Of a stretch of 64,000 bases of DNA, positions 50,120 to 59,184 are shown piece by piece; the stretch's first letter is position 1; the number at the start of each line of letters is the position of its first letter. Both the position numbers and the translations under genes were made by a program. Origin of the DNA: Acidimicrobiales bacterium (lineage in GTDB: Bacteria > Actinomycetota > Acidimicrobiia > Acidimicrobiales > SZUA-35); NCBI GenBank assembly GCA_028285495.1, contig JANQPB010000044.1:1-64000 (forward strand), read 5' to 3'. The notes under the pieces were generated by a model. It saw only the letters and a program-made list of their open reading frames with translations. It did not search any database and had not been told where the DNA came from.

Positions 50120-51289
50120 TCAGCTGCCGGTGAAGCTGAAGGTGACCGCGCGACCCGACGTCTCGCCCGTCGCCGTCAGGTCCCACATCGTGCCGGCCTG
50201 CTCGGGGTCGCATTGCCAGCGGACCGGCAGGTTGCCCTCGGCGTCGGCGGTTCCCGATCGCAGCCCCGGCGACTGCGGCGACGAGAACGCCACCGTCTCG
50301 TTCGGCTCGAGGCCGGACAACCCGGCGAAGACCCTGGTCCCCCCGTCGCAGGCGAAGGGGTCCTCGATGACCTCGACGGTCAGCTCGACCGGGTCGACGG
50401 GATCGGGCTCGTCCGGGTCGGCGGCCTCGGTCACCCCGGCGAAGAGGAAGGTGGCGGTCCGGCCGGACGTCTCACCGGTTGCGGTCAGCTGCCACGTGGT
50501 GCCGGCCTGCTCGGGGTCGCACTGCCACCGGATCGGCAGCTCGCCGTTGGCATCGGCCGTACCGGTCCGGAGGCCCGATGCCTGGGGGGAGGCGAAGGCG
50601 ACGTTCTCGTTCGGGTCGGCGTTGCCGATCAGGGCGAACTCGCGGGTGCCGCCGTCGCAGACGAACGGATCCTCGGCGACGGTCACCCGCAGGTCGGTGG
50701 CCGGATCGAACGGGGCGGTCGTCGGCACCGTCTCCGTCGTCGTGGTGGTCTCGACGACCGAGGTCGGCGTGGTGGCATCGGCGCCGGTCTCGGTGCTGTC
50801 GGTGACTCCGGCGTCGACGCCGGCCTCGTCGTCGTCGCCGCTGAGCACCGACCACGCGGCCAGGCCGAGGGCGATCACGATCGTGGCGACCAGGGCGAGC
50901 ACGAACAGGGCGATCAGGCCGGTGCGGCTGCCCCGCACGACCTCGACCTCCTGCAGGTTGCGCTCCCACTCGCCGGCCTGGTTGGCCAGGATCGTCGGCC
51001 TGGCCTGACCGGCTCCACCCCGGTCGTCGTCGAACAGCCCTCCACCTCCGGCCGCGCCGGCACCGGGACCACCGAGCCCGCCGCCGTACTGCTGGTCGTA
51101 GGGCTCGGACGGCTGCACGCCGTAGGAGGCCGGGGGGCGCTCACCGGGCGGCTCGACGGGCGAGCGACGGCCGGCGGGCGGGCTGGGCGGCGGGACCGGG
51201 TTGAGCCTGGTCTCGTCGGCCGGGCCGACGTCGTCGAACACCGACCTCGGCGGTCGGTTGTCCGACCGGGTCTCGTCTCCTGCGGCCAT
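50120..51289 (-). CDS. single-pass membrane protein with two duplicated extracellular domains
   Basis: 389 residues, ATG at 51289 behind GGAGG. Residues 1-120 are Pro/Gly-rich cytoplasmic; the membrane helix is about 128-148 (GLIALFVLALVATIVIALGL). Outside, two domains of about 85 residues are nearly identical: each starts L-x-V-x-x-x-x-D-P-F-x-C-D-G-G-T-R, continues with NENVAF-like or NETVAF and SGLRTGTADAN or SGLRSGTADAE, and ends WQCDPEQAGT. One Cys pair per domain could form a disulfide. A low-complexity Thr linker lies before them. Function unknown; surface-binding is possible. Confidence 0.7.
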   Translation of the reverse strand: MAAGDETRSDNRPPRSVFDDVGPADETRLNPVPPPSPPAGRRSPVEPPGERPPASYGVQPSEPYDQQYGGGLGGPGAGAAGGGGLFDDDRGGAGQARPTILANQAGEWERNLQEVEVVRGSRTGLIALFVLALVATIVIALGLAAWSVLSGDDDEAGVDAGVTDSTETGADATTPTSVVETTTTTETVPTTAPFDPATDLRVTVAEDPFVCDGGTREFALIGNADPNENVAFASPQASGLRTGTADANGELPIRWQCDPEQAGTTWQLTATGETSGRTATFLFAGVTEAADPDEPDPVDPVELTVEVIEDPFACDGGTRVFAGLSGLEPNETVAFSSPQSPGLRSGTADAEGNLPVRWQCDPEQAGTMWDLTATGETSGRAVTFSFTGS

Positions 51290-51476
51290 CAGCAACCTCC
51301 TCTCGGCGCCGGTTCGGTTGTCGTCGGTCGTCGCGTCGCGGCGACGGCTGCGGAGCCGGCCCGATGGGTGGTCGCCAACTGGCCGGACGTTTGTCGAAGG
51401 ATCAAAATAGCGTACAGGAGCCCCGCTCCCGGCTCGGGCACCCCGGGCTCCGGCGGGCGAGAGGTGGAGGCCCCAC

Positions 51477-52790
51477 ATGGTCAAGTTCTGCTGGTTCAAC
51501 CTGATGCCGTGGCCCGACCTGCCCGACGACTTCCGGGAGTCGAACCGGTCGGTCTGGGTCGACATCGACTCACGGCTGTTCGACCCCGAGCGGGCCAACG
51601 AGGTGTACCACACCTACATGGACCAGCTGGAGTTCGCCGATGCGCTCGGGTTCGACGGCATCGGGGTCAACGAGCACCACCAGAACGGCTACGGGATCAT
51701 GCCGTCGCCCAACATCATCGCCGCCGGCCTGGCCCGCCGGACGTCCCGGGCTGCGCTGTGTGTGATCGGCAACTCGATCGCCCTCTACAACCCGCCGATC
51801 CGGGTGGCCGAGGAGTTCGCCATGCTCGACGTGATCTCGGGTGGGCGGCTGGTGGCCGGCTTCCCGGTCGGCACGTCGATGGACACCAACTACTGCTACG
51901 GCCAGATCCCCGCCCTCACCCGCGACAAGTACGCCGAGGCCCACGAGCTGATCATGCGGGCGTGGGCCGAGGACGAGCCGTTCGCCTTCGACGGGAAGTA
52001 CAACCAGCTCCGCTACGTCAACTGCTGGCCGAAGCCGATCCAGCGGCCGCACCCGCCGATCTACATCCCCGGTGGCGGCTCGATCGAGACCTGGGACTTC
52101 TGCCTCGACCACGACTACAACTACTCGTACCTGTCGTTCAACGGGTACAAGGCCGGCAAGGTCCTGATGGACGGCTACTGGAACCGGGTGGCCGAGCGGG
52201 ACAAGGACGACTCGCCCGGCCGAGCCGCCTTCGCCCAGATCTTCTGCGTGGCCGACAACGACGCCGAGGCCGAGAAGCTCTACGCCGAGCACATCCTGTA
52301 CTTCTACAACCGCTGCCTCCACGTCTACCCGGGCTTCGCCGATGCCCCCGGCTACCGCACGATCAAGACGATCAAGGCCGGCGTGCTCAGCCAGGTCCGC
52401 CGGGAGGCCCAGCGCAAGTTCTCGATCCTGACGTGGAAGGACCTCGTCGAGGGCGGTTATGTGATCGCCGGCGGTCCGGACACGGTGCGCGAGCAGACCG
52501 AGCACATGATCAAGACGCTGCGCCTTGGCACGGTGTTCTCGCTGCTGCACATGGGCGACATGCCGGACGAGAAGACCCGCTACTCCTCGCAGTTGTTCGC
52601 CGAGAAGGTCATGCCCCAGCTCCAGCACCTGTGGCCCGAGCTGGAGGGCGACGACCGCTGGTGGCCCACCGGCATGGACGACCGGGTCCGCCCCGAGGAC
52701 GGGCTCGACCACGCCAGGCGCCCGGCGGTCAAGCCGGCGCTCGACGAGCCGGCGCCGGCGACACCGCCGGCCATCGATGGGGAGGGGTGA
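51477..52790 (+). CDS. LLM-class (bacterial luciferase-like) flavin-dependent oxidoreductase
   Basis: 437 residues. TIM-barrel luciferase-like monooxygenase: the N-terminal VKFCWFNLMPWPDLPDDFRE, YHTYMDQLEFADALGFDGIG, then EHHQNGYGIMPSPN and ISGGRLVAGFPVGTSMDTNY, and the phosphate loop HPPIYIPGGGSIETWDF. The C-terminal 40 residues are an unusual Pro/Ala-rich extension. Cofactor is FMN or F420; the sequence cannot tell which. The next gene (alpha/beta hydrolase) starts one base after its stop, so the two form an operon, perhaps acting in sequence on an ester or lactone. Confidence 0.88.
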   Translation: MVKFCWFNLMPWPDLPDDFRESNRSVWVDIDSRLFDPERANEVYHTYMDQLEFADALGFDGIGVNEHHQNGYGIMPSPNIIAAGLARRTSRAALCVIGNSIALYNPPIRVAEEFAMLDVISGGRLVAGFPVGTSMDTNYCYGQIPALTRDKYAEAHELIMRAWAEDEPFAFDGKYNQLRYVNCWPKPIQRPHPPIYIPGGGSIETWDFCLDHDYNYSYLSFNGYKAGKVLMDGYWNRVAERDKDDSPGRAAFAQIFCVADNDAEAEKLYAEHILYFYNRCLHVYPGFADAPGYRTIKTIKAGVLSQVRREAQRKFSILTWKDLVEGGYVIAGGPDTVREQTEHMIKTLRLGTVFSLLHMGDMPDEKTRYSSQLFAEKVMPQLQHLWPELEGDDRWWPTGMDDRVRPEDGLDHARRPAVKPALDEPAPATPPAIDGEG

Positions 52791-52791
52791 C

Positions 52792-53586
52792 ATGGCCGCG
52801 CTGACCGAGCGGGTGGTCCAGACCAGGCGAGGCATCGACATCGAGGTCCGGTCCGGCGGCACGGGGCCCGACCTGGTGTGGTTCCACGGGCTGGTCGGTC
52901 TGGCCCCGGTCGAGCCGACACTGGAGGCGCTGGCCGACCGGTTCACCGTGCATGCCCCGATCTGGCCCGGCTACGGCGCCATCGACAACGAGGGTGCCAT
53001 CGAGGACATGCTCGACTTCGCATTGCTCGGCTGGGACATCGTCGACGGACTCGAGCTGGCGCAGCCCCACCTCGTCGGCCACTCGTTCGGGGCCATGGTG
53101 GCGGGTGAGATGGCGGCCATCGCCCGCACCGACCTCGACCGCCTCGCCCTCGTCGCCCCCTTCGGGTTGTGGCTCGACGACCACCCGATCCCCGATCCGT
53201 TCGCCGTGCTCCCCTTCCAGCTGACCGACCTGCTGTTCGCCGATGCGGCCAACGCCGGTCAGCTGCTGTCGGCCGGCACCGACCTCGAGTCCGACGAGGG
53301 CCTGGCCGAGTTCATGGTGGCCAACGCCCGCCGGCTCGGCACCGCCGGCAAGGTGATGTTCCCGATCCCGAACCGGCGGCTGTCGAAGCGGCTCTACCGG
53401 GTCACCGCCCCGACCCTGGTGGTGATGGCGGCCGAGGACGGGCTCATCACCGAGCCCTACGGCGACGCCTGGGCCGACGCCATCGACCGGGCCGAGCTCA
53501 CGACGCTCGACGGCGCCGGCCACCTGGCCAACCTGGAGCAACCGGCGGCGCTGGCCGACGCGCTCGCCGCCTTCTTCACCGCCTGA
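52792..53586 (+). CDS. alpha/beta hydrolase
   Basis: 264 residues. Oxyanion-hole strand LVWFHGLVGL (about 26-35), nucleophile elbow G-H-S-F-G-A with Ser at about 99, catalytic Asp in VVMAAEDGLIT (about 206-216) and His in GAGHLANLEQ (about 240-249). Coupled to the LLM oxidoreductase. Suitable for hydrolysing the lactone or ester made by that enzyme, as in Baeyer-Villiger-type pathways, but this pairing is inference. Confidence 0.85.
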   Translation: MAALTERVVQTRRGIDIEVRSGGTGPDLVWFHGLVGLAPVEPTLEALADRFTVHAPIWPGYGAIDNEGAIEDMLDFALLGWDIVDGLELAQPHLVGHSFGAMVAGEMAAIARTDLDRLALVAPFGLWLDDHPIPDPFAVLPFQLTDLLFADAANAGQLLSAGTDLESDEGLAEFMVANARRLGTAGKVMFPIPNRRLSKRLYRVTAPTLVVMAAEDGLITEPYGDAWADAIDRAELTTLDGAGHLANLEQPAALADALAAFFTA

Positions 53587-53729
53587 CCGGCCGGCTCGGG
53601 CATTCCGCCGGCGAGGACGCCGACGTGTCGAGCCCGTCGCGGCAGAACCGGAACGCGACGGGCCTCCCGGGCCGGCGTCGGCCACCAAAGGCGATCCGGC
53701 GACCCCGGGCACGGGACTACCCTCGGGCC

Positions 53730-54536
53730 ATGGCTGGCGAGCGCTACACCCATGGACACCACGAGGCGGTGCTGACGTCGCACCGGGCGAGGACGGCCGA
53801 GAACTCGGCCGCCTACCTCGTGCCTCGCCTCGAGCCGGGCCAGCGCCTGCTCGACGTCGGCTGCGGGCCTGGCACGATCACCGCCGACCTGGCCGCGCTG
53901 GTCGCCCCCGGCGAGGTGGTGGCGCTCGAGCGGGAGAGCTCGATCCTCGACGAGGCGATGGCGGTGGCGGCCGAACGTGGCCTGACCAACGTCACCCCGG
54001 TCGCCGGCGACGTCTACGAGCTCGAGTTCGACGACGACAGCTTCGACGTGGTCCACGCCCACCAGGTGCTCCAGCACCTGGTCGACCCGGTGGCGGCGCT
54101 GGTCGAGATGCGGCGGGTGGCCCGCCCGGGTGGCATCGTCGCGGTCCGTGACGCCGACTACCAGGCGATGACCTGGTACCCGGCCGATCCCCGGCTCGAC
54201 CGGTGGAACGAGATCTACCACGCAGCGGCCCGCAACAACGGGGCCGAGCCCGACGCCGGCCGGCGCCTCCTGGCCTGGGCCAACCAGGCGGGCTTCGGCG
54301 CCGTCGAGCCGACGGCGTCGGTGTGGTGCTACGCCGACGACGCATCGCGGGCCTGGTGGTCGGACCTGTGGGCCCGCCGCATGACGGAGTCGCCGGTGGC
54401 CCGCCAGGCGGTCGACGAGGGCCTGTCGACCCCGGACGAGCTGGCCGAGGTGGCCGACGCCTGGCGGGACTGGGGCGCCTCGGGACCGGACGCCTGGTTC
54501 ACGGTCCTCAACGGCGAGATCCTGGCCACCGCCTGA
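53730..54536 (+). CDS. class I SAM-dependent methyltransferase
   Basis: 268 residues, ATG at 53730. Motif I LLDVGCGPGTITADLAALVA at about 39-58, VVALERESSILDEAM for the ribose loop, post-motif HAHQVLQHLVDPVAALVEMR and C-terminal Trp-rich part. This is the UbiE/Coq5-like small-molecule type. Substrate unknown. It may be co-transcribed with the two genes to its left (143 bp gap) but has its own likely promoter. Confidence 0.82.
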   Translation: MAGERYTHGHHEAVLTSHRARTAENSAAYLVPRLEPGQRLLDVGCGPGTITADLAALVAPGEVVALERESSILDEAMAVAAERGLTNVTPVAGDVYELEFDDDSFDVVHAHQVLQHLVDPVAALVEMRRVARPGGIVAVRDADYQAMTWYPADPRLDRWNEIYHAAARNNGAEPDAGRRLLAWANQAGFGAVEPTASVWCYADDASRAWWSDLWARRMTESPVARQAVDEGLSTPDELAEVADAWRDWGASGPDAWFTVLNGEILATA

Positions 54537-54554
54537 CCGGCGGGGCCGGAACGC

Positions 54555-55769
54555 CTAGAACACCTCGGGGGCGTGCGGCGGTGTCCGGGTGGCCACCAGG
54601 TCGCCGAGGGTGGCGACGGCGGCCGCCGAGCCGGCGAGGAGGCCGGCCCGGGCCAGGGTCACGGCCGAGGTGCCGCCGAGCAGCAGCCGCCCGAGCTCGC
54701 CGACGCTGATCTCGACGTCCGGCTCGTCGGTGGTCGTCTCGACCGAGGCCGAGCCGCCGACCACCTCGAGCCGGAACCGACCGCCGGCCATGCCGAGACG
54801 GTCGGCGACGTCGAGCACGACGGTGCCGTCGCGGTCGTAGGTGCGAGCCTCGAGCAACGGGGCGATGTCGAGCGGGCGGAGCCACAGCGAGTCCATCACC
54901 CGGCACTCGACCCGGCGGAACCGATCGGCCTCGAGCAGGGTCGGCTCATCGAGCGGGGCGTTCCACCACCGCACGTTGCGGTACAGGTCGACGTTGGTGG
55001 CGAAGTGCCAGAGCGCCCGGCGCACGTCGTCGTCGATGGCCAACAGCTCGACCACCCGGGTCTCGCCCTCGCCCCACGAGTCGAGCGGCCGCAACCGGAA
55101 CCGGAGGTAGCCGACCGGCTGGCCGTCGCGCTCGGCCATCACCTGGCGCTCGGCGCTGGCCCCCCTTCGCCAGCTCGTCGGGTCGAGCAGGATGCGGTGC
55201 TCCCACCAGGTGTCGGTGCGGACGAGCGAGCCGGCAACGTCGGGCCGGCGGGACTCGTAGAGCGGCGGGAGCACCTTGGTCGCCTCGGCCCGGGTCAGCG
55301 GGTGGACGGTGATCGCGGGGTCCGGCGCGGCGCCGGTCACGGTGTAGGCCGGGAGACTGAGCTCCTGCCCGTAGGCCGCCGGGCCGTAGCCGAACCGGCC
55401 GTAGATCCGTTCCTCGGATGCCCACAGCCCGGCCACCGGCTGCTCCCGCTCGCGGGCCTGGTCGAGGTGGAGCCGCATCATCTCGGTGAGGATCCCCCGC
55501 CGGCGGTGGGTCGGGTGCACGGTGACGTGGGTCGTGCCGGCCATCGGGACGGTCGTCCCGCCCGGCATGGTCAGGTCGAGGTCGTACGATCCGAACGTGG
55601 CCACGACGTGGCCACGGTCGAAGGCGGCGATGCTGGTCTCGACCGGGTTGACGGCCTCGAAGGCCGCCCGCTGGTCCTCATCGTCGGTCGGGTCGTGCCC
55701 GAAACCGTGGCCGATGGCGTCGTGGTAGTCGGACAGCTCGCCCGGCTCGATGAATCGGATCTCCGTCAC
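54555..55769 (-). CDS. Eis-like GNAT acetyltransferase with SCP2 domain
   Basis: 404 residues with the Eis layout: N-terminal GNAT (about 1-145, acetyl-CoA loop VTVHPTHRRRGILTEMMRLH), degenerate central GNAT (about 150-285) and C-terminal sterol-carrier-like domain (about 290-404). The protein ends in free Phe (APEVF), the C-terminal carboxylate that serves as catalytic base in Eis. In mycobacteria Eis acetylates amines of antibiotics and proteins and is under WhiB7 control. A WhiB7-like gene lies 6.5 kb away, so a similar link is possible here. Confidence 0.85.
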   Translation of the reverse strand: MTEIRFIEPGELSDYHDAIGHGFGHDPTDDEDQRAAFEAVNPVETSIAAFDRGHVVATFGSYDLDLTMPGGTTVPMAGTTHVTVHPTHRRRGILTEMMRLHLDQAREREQPVAGLWASEERIYGRFGYGPAAYGQELSLPAYTVTGAAPDPAITVHPLTRAEATKVLPPLYESRRPDVAGSLVRTDTWWEHRILLDPTSWRRGASAERQVMAERDGQPVGYLRFRLRPLDSWGEGETRVVELLAIDDDVRRALWHFATNVDLYRNVRWWNAPLDEPTLLEADRFRRVECRVMDSLWLRPLDIAPLLEARTYDRDGTVVLDVADRLGMAGGRFRLEVVGGSASVETTTDEPDVEISVGELGRLLLGGTSAVTLARAGLLAGSAAAVATLGDLVATRTPPHAPEVF

Positions 55770-55870
55770 CGCGCCAGTCTAGGAATCGGCCGTCGACGGC
55801 GTCGGTCAGTTTCGTCGCCCACCGCCGCCCGTGGCCTCCGGGTGGGGCGACGGCAGCGACGGCTCCCGCG

Positions 55871-56818
55871 TCAGACGGCGGGGACCGTCGAGTCGCCGTG
55901 CTCCTCGGCCGCCTCCTCCTTGGCCCTGCGCCGGGCGAGCAGCCGTTCGGCCACCCGCTGCGACTTCGCGACGTAGGCCATCACCCGCTCCCTGGCGGCC
56001 TCGGCCTCGCCGCTCAGGCCCTCGATGTTGGGCAGGTCCCAGTAGCGGAGCACGATCGGCTCGAGGATCTGCTCGTAGTGGGCGGCCAGGTCGTAGATGC
56101 CAGCCGACGCGATCGTCTTGGCGTGCTGGCCGAAGTCGGGGATGCCCTCGCCCGGCATGGCGAAGCCGATGATCTGACGCTCCATCGCCTGGACCGCCTG
56201 GCTCGGGTCGATGGCCATCGCCGCCTTGGCCGTGTCGCGGTAGAAGAGGAAGTGGTGGTTCTCGTCCATGGCCACCCGGCGCATGATGTCGTAGCCGGCC
56301 CGGTCCTCGATCAGCGCCCCGGTGTTGCGGTGCGAGATCCGGGTGGCCAGCTCCTGCAGGGTGACGTAGACCAGCCCGTCGATGGCGGTCGGCGGCTCGG
56401 GGACCTTGCCGCCGCTCATCTGCACCATCCGCGCCCGCTCGAGCTCGGCCGGGTCGATCGCCCGGGTGACGGTCAGGTAGTCGCGGATCACGGCCGAGTG
56501 CCTGGCCTCCTCGGCCGTCCACCGCCGGACCCACTCGCCCCAGGCGCCGTCGCGCCCGAACATGCGCTCGATGTCGCGGAAGTAGTACGGCAGGTTGTCC
56601 TCGGTCAGCAGGTTGACGAACAGGGCGCTGCGGACGGCGGGCGACAGCTCCGTCTCCTCGGGCGTCCACTCGTAGTCGGGCTCGAAGTCCCGGCCGCGGC
56701 TCCACGGAACCAGCGTGTGGGGGTGCCACTCCTTGGCGGAGGCGTAGTGGTTCTCCAGCAGTCGCTCGGCCTCGGGCTCGAGCTCCGCCAGCAGCGCGAC
56801 GTCGGCGTCAATGACCAT
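55871..56818 (-). CDS. desA: acyl-ACP desaturase (soluble di-iron, DesA-type)
   Basis: 315 residues from ATG 56818; the in-frame TTG two codons upstream is less likely. Di-iron ligands can be placed at Glu73 (LLTEDNLPYY), the E-x-x-H pair Glu104/His107 (AEEARHSAV), a Glu near 157 (LQELATRISHRN) and the second D-E-N-H-H at about 190-194. This is the plant-like soluble desaturase fold found in mycobacteria (DesA1/DesA2), which puts a double bond into an acyl chain on ACP. The two GGTAGG-type operators upstream suggest TetR control; no such TetR gene is adjacent. Confidence 0.87.
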   Translation of the reverse strand: MVIDADVALLAELEPEAERLLENHYASAKEWHPHTLVPWSRGRDFEPDYEWTPEETELSPAVRSALFVNLLTEDNLPYYFRDIERMFGRDGAWGEWVRRWTAEEARHSAVIRDYLTVTRAIDPAELERARMVQMSGGKVPEPPTAIDGLVYVTLQELATRISHRNTGALIEDRAGYDIMRRVAMDENHHFLFYRDTAKAAMAIDPSQAVQAMERQIIGFAMPGEGIPDFGQHAKTIASAGIYDLAAHYEQILEPIVLRYWDLPNIEGLSGEAEAARERVMAYVAKSQRVAERLLARRRAKEEAAEEHGDSTVPAV

Positions 56819-56827
56819 GGACAAACC

Positions 56828-56937
56828 CTACCTACTGGTCGGTAGGGAGATCAACCGGAGCGCCAAATGCCACTCGACGAGGCCTTCTGGTCCTGCAGAC
56901 TCCTGCCGTCGATCCGCCCTACCGTCCGGTAGGTAGA
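56828..56937. promoter_or_regulatory. two TetR-like palindromes between desaturase and ligase
   Basis: CCTACCTACTGGTCGGTAGG at 56828-56847 and CCTACCGTCCGGTAGGTAG at 56919-56937. Both contain inverted CCTACC/GGTAGG words of the kind bound by TetR/FasR-type fatty-acid regulators. They stand 10 and about 100 bp upstream of the desaturase start and flank the divergent ligase promoter. Confidence 0.55.
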
Positions 56938-56970
56938 GGCTGCGTCCCGGCGGCGGCACACTCGTGCCCT

Positions 56971-57951
56971 ATGCTCACCCGGATGCCGGACCGCTCGGGC
57001 TTCCCCTGGATCGACCCGATGCGGGCGACGGTCGGCGACTCGACCGACGACCCCGCCTGGGCGGCCGAGCTCAAGTGGGACGGGCTCAGGACACAGGTCG
57101 CAACCGACGGGCGAGCGGTGCTCGCCCGCTCGTCACGGGGCCGCGACATCACCGAGCAGTTCCCCGAGCTGGCCGACCTCGGGCGGCGGCTCGGCACCTC
57201 GGCCGTGCTCGACGGCGAGCTGGTCGTGTTCGAGGGCGACCGGCCGTCGTTCCCCCGGGTGCTGCAGCGGCTCAACAGCCTCCGGGCCGGCGAGCGGCGG
57301 CTGGCCGACAACCCGGCCGTCTACGTCGTGTTCGACCTGCTGGTCCTCGACGGCAACCCGTTGCTCGAGCTGCCCTACGCGACCAGGCGCCAGGTGCTCG
57401 ACGACCTCGACGTCGACGGGCCGTCGAGCCGCCTGTCGCCGTCGGTGCCGGGCGGCGGGAGCGAGCTGCTGGCCCTGGCTCGGCAGCGGGACCTCGAGGG
57501 CATCGTGGTCAAGCGCCTCGACAGCACCTATCGGCCCGGTATCCGCACCGCCAACTGGCGGAAGGTTAAGATCCGTCTCCGGCAGGAATTCGTCGTCGGT
57601 GGATGGCTCGCCGGTCAAGGTTCGCTCGAGGATGGGATCGGTTCGCTGGTGCTCGGGGTGTGGGAAGACGGGGAGCTGGTCGTCGCCGGCCTGGCCGGCA
57701 GCGGTCTGACCGACGGTGACCGTCGCCGCCTGACCGACCAGCTCGTCGAACGACCGACCCCACCCTTCACCGAGGTGCCCGCCTTCCCCCGCCGACCGAC
57801 GTGGGTCGAGCCCGAGCTGGTGGCCGAGATCGAGTTCGGCGACTGGCCGGCCGACGGGATGCTGCGCCATCCCGTCTTCCTCGGCCTGCGCGACGACCGG
57901 GACCCGACCGACATCACCCGCGAGGTCGCCCCACCGGGGGAGTCGCGGTGA
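56971..57951 (+). CDS. ATP-dependent DNA ligase, small LigC-type
   Basis: 326 residues, ATG at 56971. Adenylation motif I E-L-K35-W-D-G-L-R with catalytic Lys35; motif III-like AVYVVFDLLVLDG (about 115-127); motif IV LEGIVVKRLDSTYRPG (about 178-193); motif V W-R-K-V-K-I at about 196-201. The OB domain follows (REF-V-V-G-G-W to the end). No zinc-finger or nuclease/polymerase domain as in LigD. Suitable for repair or nick sealing. The next gene starts in its stop codon. Confidence 0.87.
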   Translation: MLTRMPDRSGFPWIDPMRATVGDSTDDPAWAAELKWDGLRTQVATDGRAVLARSSRGRDITEQFPELADLGRRLGTSAVLDGELVVFEGDRPSFPRVLQRLNSLRAGERRLADNPAVYVVFDLLVLDGNPLLELPYATRRQVLDDLDVDGPSSRLSPSVPGGGSELLALARQRDLEGIVVKRLDSTYRPGIRTANWRKVKIRLRQEFVVGGWLAGQGSLEDGIGSLVLGVWEDGELVVAGLAGSGLTDGDRRRLTDQLVERPTPPFTEVPAFPRRPTWVEPELVAEIEFGDWPADGMLRHPVFLGLRDDRDPTDITREVAPPGESR

Positions 57952-58313
57952 CCGACATCGAGCTGGCCGACGGCGGCCCCGAGCAGCTGCAGGTCGCGTT
58001 CCCGGCCACGCCGACGTTCACCCGCATCGGCCGGGTGGCGGTGGTCGGGCTGGCGCTGCGGCTCGGCCACGACGTGGCCACGGTCGAGAAGCTGCGGAGC
58101 GCGGTCGACGAGGCGGTCGCCGCCCTCCAGGGGCCGGGCCGCATCGGCGTCCGGGCGTCGTGGACCGACGACGACCTCACGGTGACGCTCACCAACCCGG
58201 ACGCCGACGTCGGCGAGCCGGCCGAGCTGACCGCCAGGCTCGTCGAGCTGATCGACGTCTCGTCGGTCGACCGGACGAGCGTCCAGCTGACGCTCGAGGC
58301 GCCGTCCGGCTGA
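57948..58313 (+). CDS. RsbW-like anti-sigma/serine-kinase ATPase domain protein
   Basis: 121 residues, GTG at 57948 in the GTGA overlap with the ligase. The GHKL fold is readable: FTRIGRVAVVGLALRLGHDV, EKLRSAVDEAVAAL (N-box-like, but the usual E-x-x-x-N is E-x-V-x-A) and DDLTVTLTNPD. The ATP-binding Asn and the G1 DxG box are weak, so it may be a non-catalytic binding protein. Anti-sigma partners are not nearby. The coupling with a DNA ligase is unusual. Confidence 0.6.
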   Translation: MTDIELADGGPEQLQVAFPATPTFTRIGRVAVVGLALRLGHDVATVEKLRSAVDEAVAALQGPGRIGVRASWTDDDLTVTLTNPDADVGEPAELTARLVELIDVSSVDRTSVQLTLEAPSG

Positions 58314-58371
58314 GGGGCTCGTCGTCGGTCGCCCCGGCCGGTCGACATCGGTGCGCCCTAGAATCGGCGAC

Positions 58372-59184
58372 ATGAGCGACGCCGACCCGACACCAACGGG
58401 AGCCGACGGGGCCGAGGCCCGCGATCTCGTTCGGTCCCAGTTCGGCCCGAACGCGGCCAACTATGCCGCCAGTCCCGTCCACGCAAAGGGGTCGAGCCTG
58501 GCCCGGCTCGTCGAGGTGCTCGAGCCGGATCCGTCGTGGCGCCTGCTCGACGTCGCCACCGCCGCCGGCCACACCGCGTTCGCCTTCGCCCCGACGGTCG
58601 CCGAGGTCGTCGCCACCGACCTGCTCGACGAGATGCTCGACGTGGCCAGGGGTGAGGCGGCCGGGCGCGGCGCCGACAACGTCACCTTCGAGGTGGCCGA
58701 CGCCGAGGCGCTCCCGTTCGACGACGGCTCGTTCGACGCCGTGACCTGCCGCATCGCCCCCCACCACTTCCCGCAACCCGAGCGGTTCGTCGCCGAGGTG
58801 GCCCGCGTCCTCCGCCCCGGTGGGCGCTTCGGGCTGGTCGACAACATGGTCGACGACGACGCCTCCGAGTTCGTCAACCACTTCGAGAAGCGTCGCGACC
58901 CGAGCCACGTCCGGGCCCTGAGCCTCGAGGAGTGGCTCGACCTGATCGCCCGAGCGGGTCTGACGGTCACGGCGGTCGAGCGGCTCCGCAAGCGGATGGT
59001 GTTCGAGACGTGGGCCGACAACATGAGCGTCCCCGACCCGGTGCGGGTCGAGCTGCTCGCCGACCTCGAGTCGGCCCCGGCCGCTGCGGTGGCCTACCTG
59101 GACCCGGAGCTCGGCGAGCCGGGCGACCAGTCGGCCGCCGCCTTCCACCTGACCGAGGGCATCGTCGCCGCCACCCGGCCCTGA
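58372..59184 (+). CDS. UbiE/COQ5-like SAM methyltransferase
   Basis: 270 residues, ATG at 58372; a GTG at 58351 is an alternative. A TAGAAT box lies nine bases upstream of the ATG, so leaderless transcription is possible. Motif I LLDVATAAGHTAFAFAP at about 62-78, VVATDLLDEMLDVARG, the region RIAPHHFPQPERFVAEVARV and LRPGGRFGLVDNMVDDDASE. The R-I-A-P-H-H-F motif is typical of the methyltransferase-11 type that acts on quinone precursors or small metabolites. Substrate unknown. Confidence 0.82.
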   Translation: MSDADPTPTGADGAEARDLVRSQFGPNAANYAASPVHAKGSSLARLVEVLEPDPSWRLLDVATAAGHTAFAFAPTVAEVVATDLLDEMLDVARGEAAGRGADNVTFEVADAEALPFDDGSFDAVTCRIAPHHFPQPERFVAEVARVLRPGGRFGLVDNMVDDDASEFVNHFEKRRDPSHVRALSLEEWLDLIARAGLTVTAVERLRKRMVFETWADNMSVPDPVRVELLADLESAPAAAVAYLDPELGEPGDQSAAAFHLTEGIVAATRP

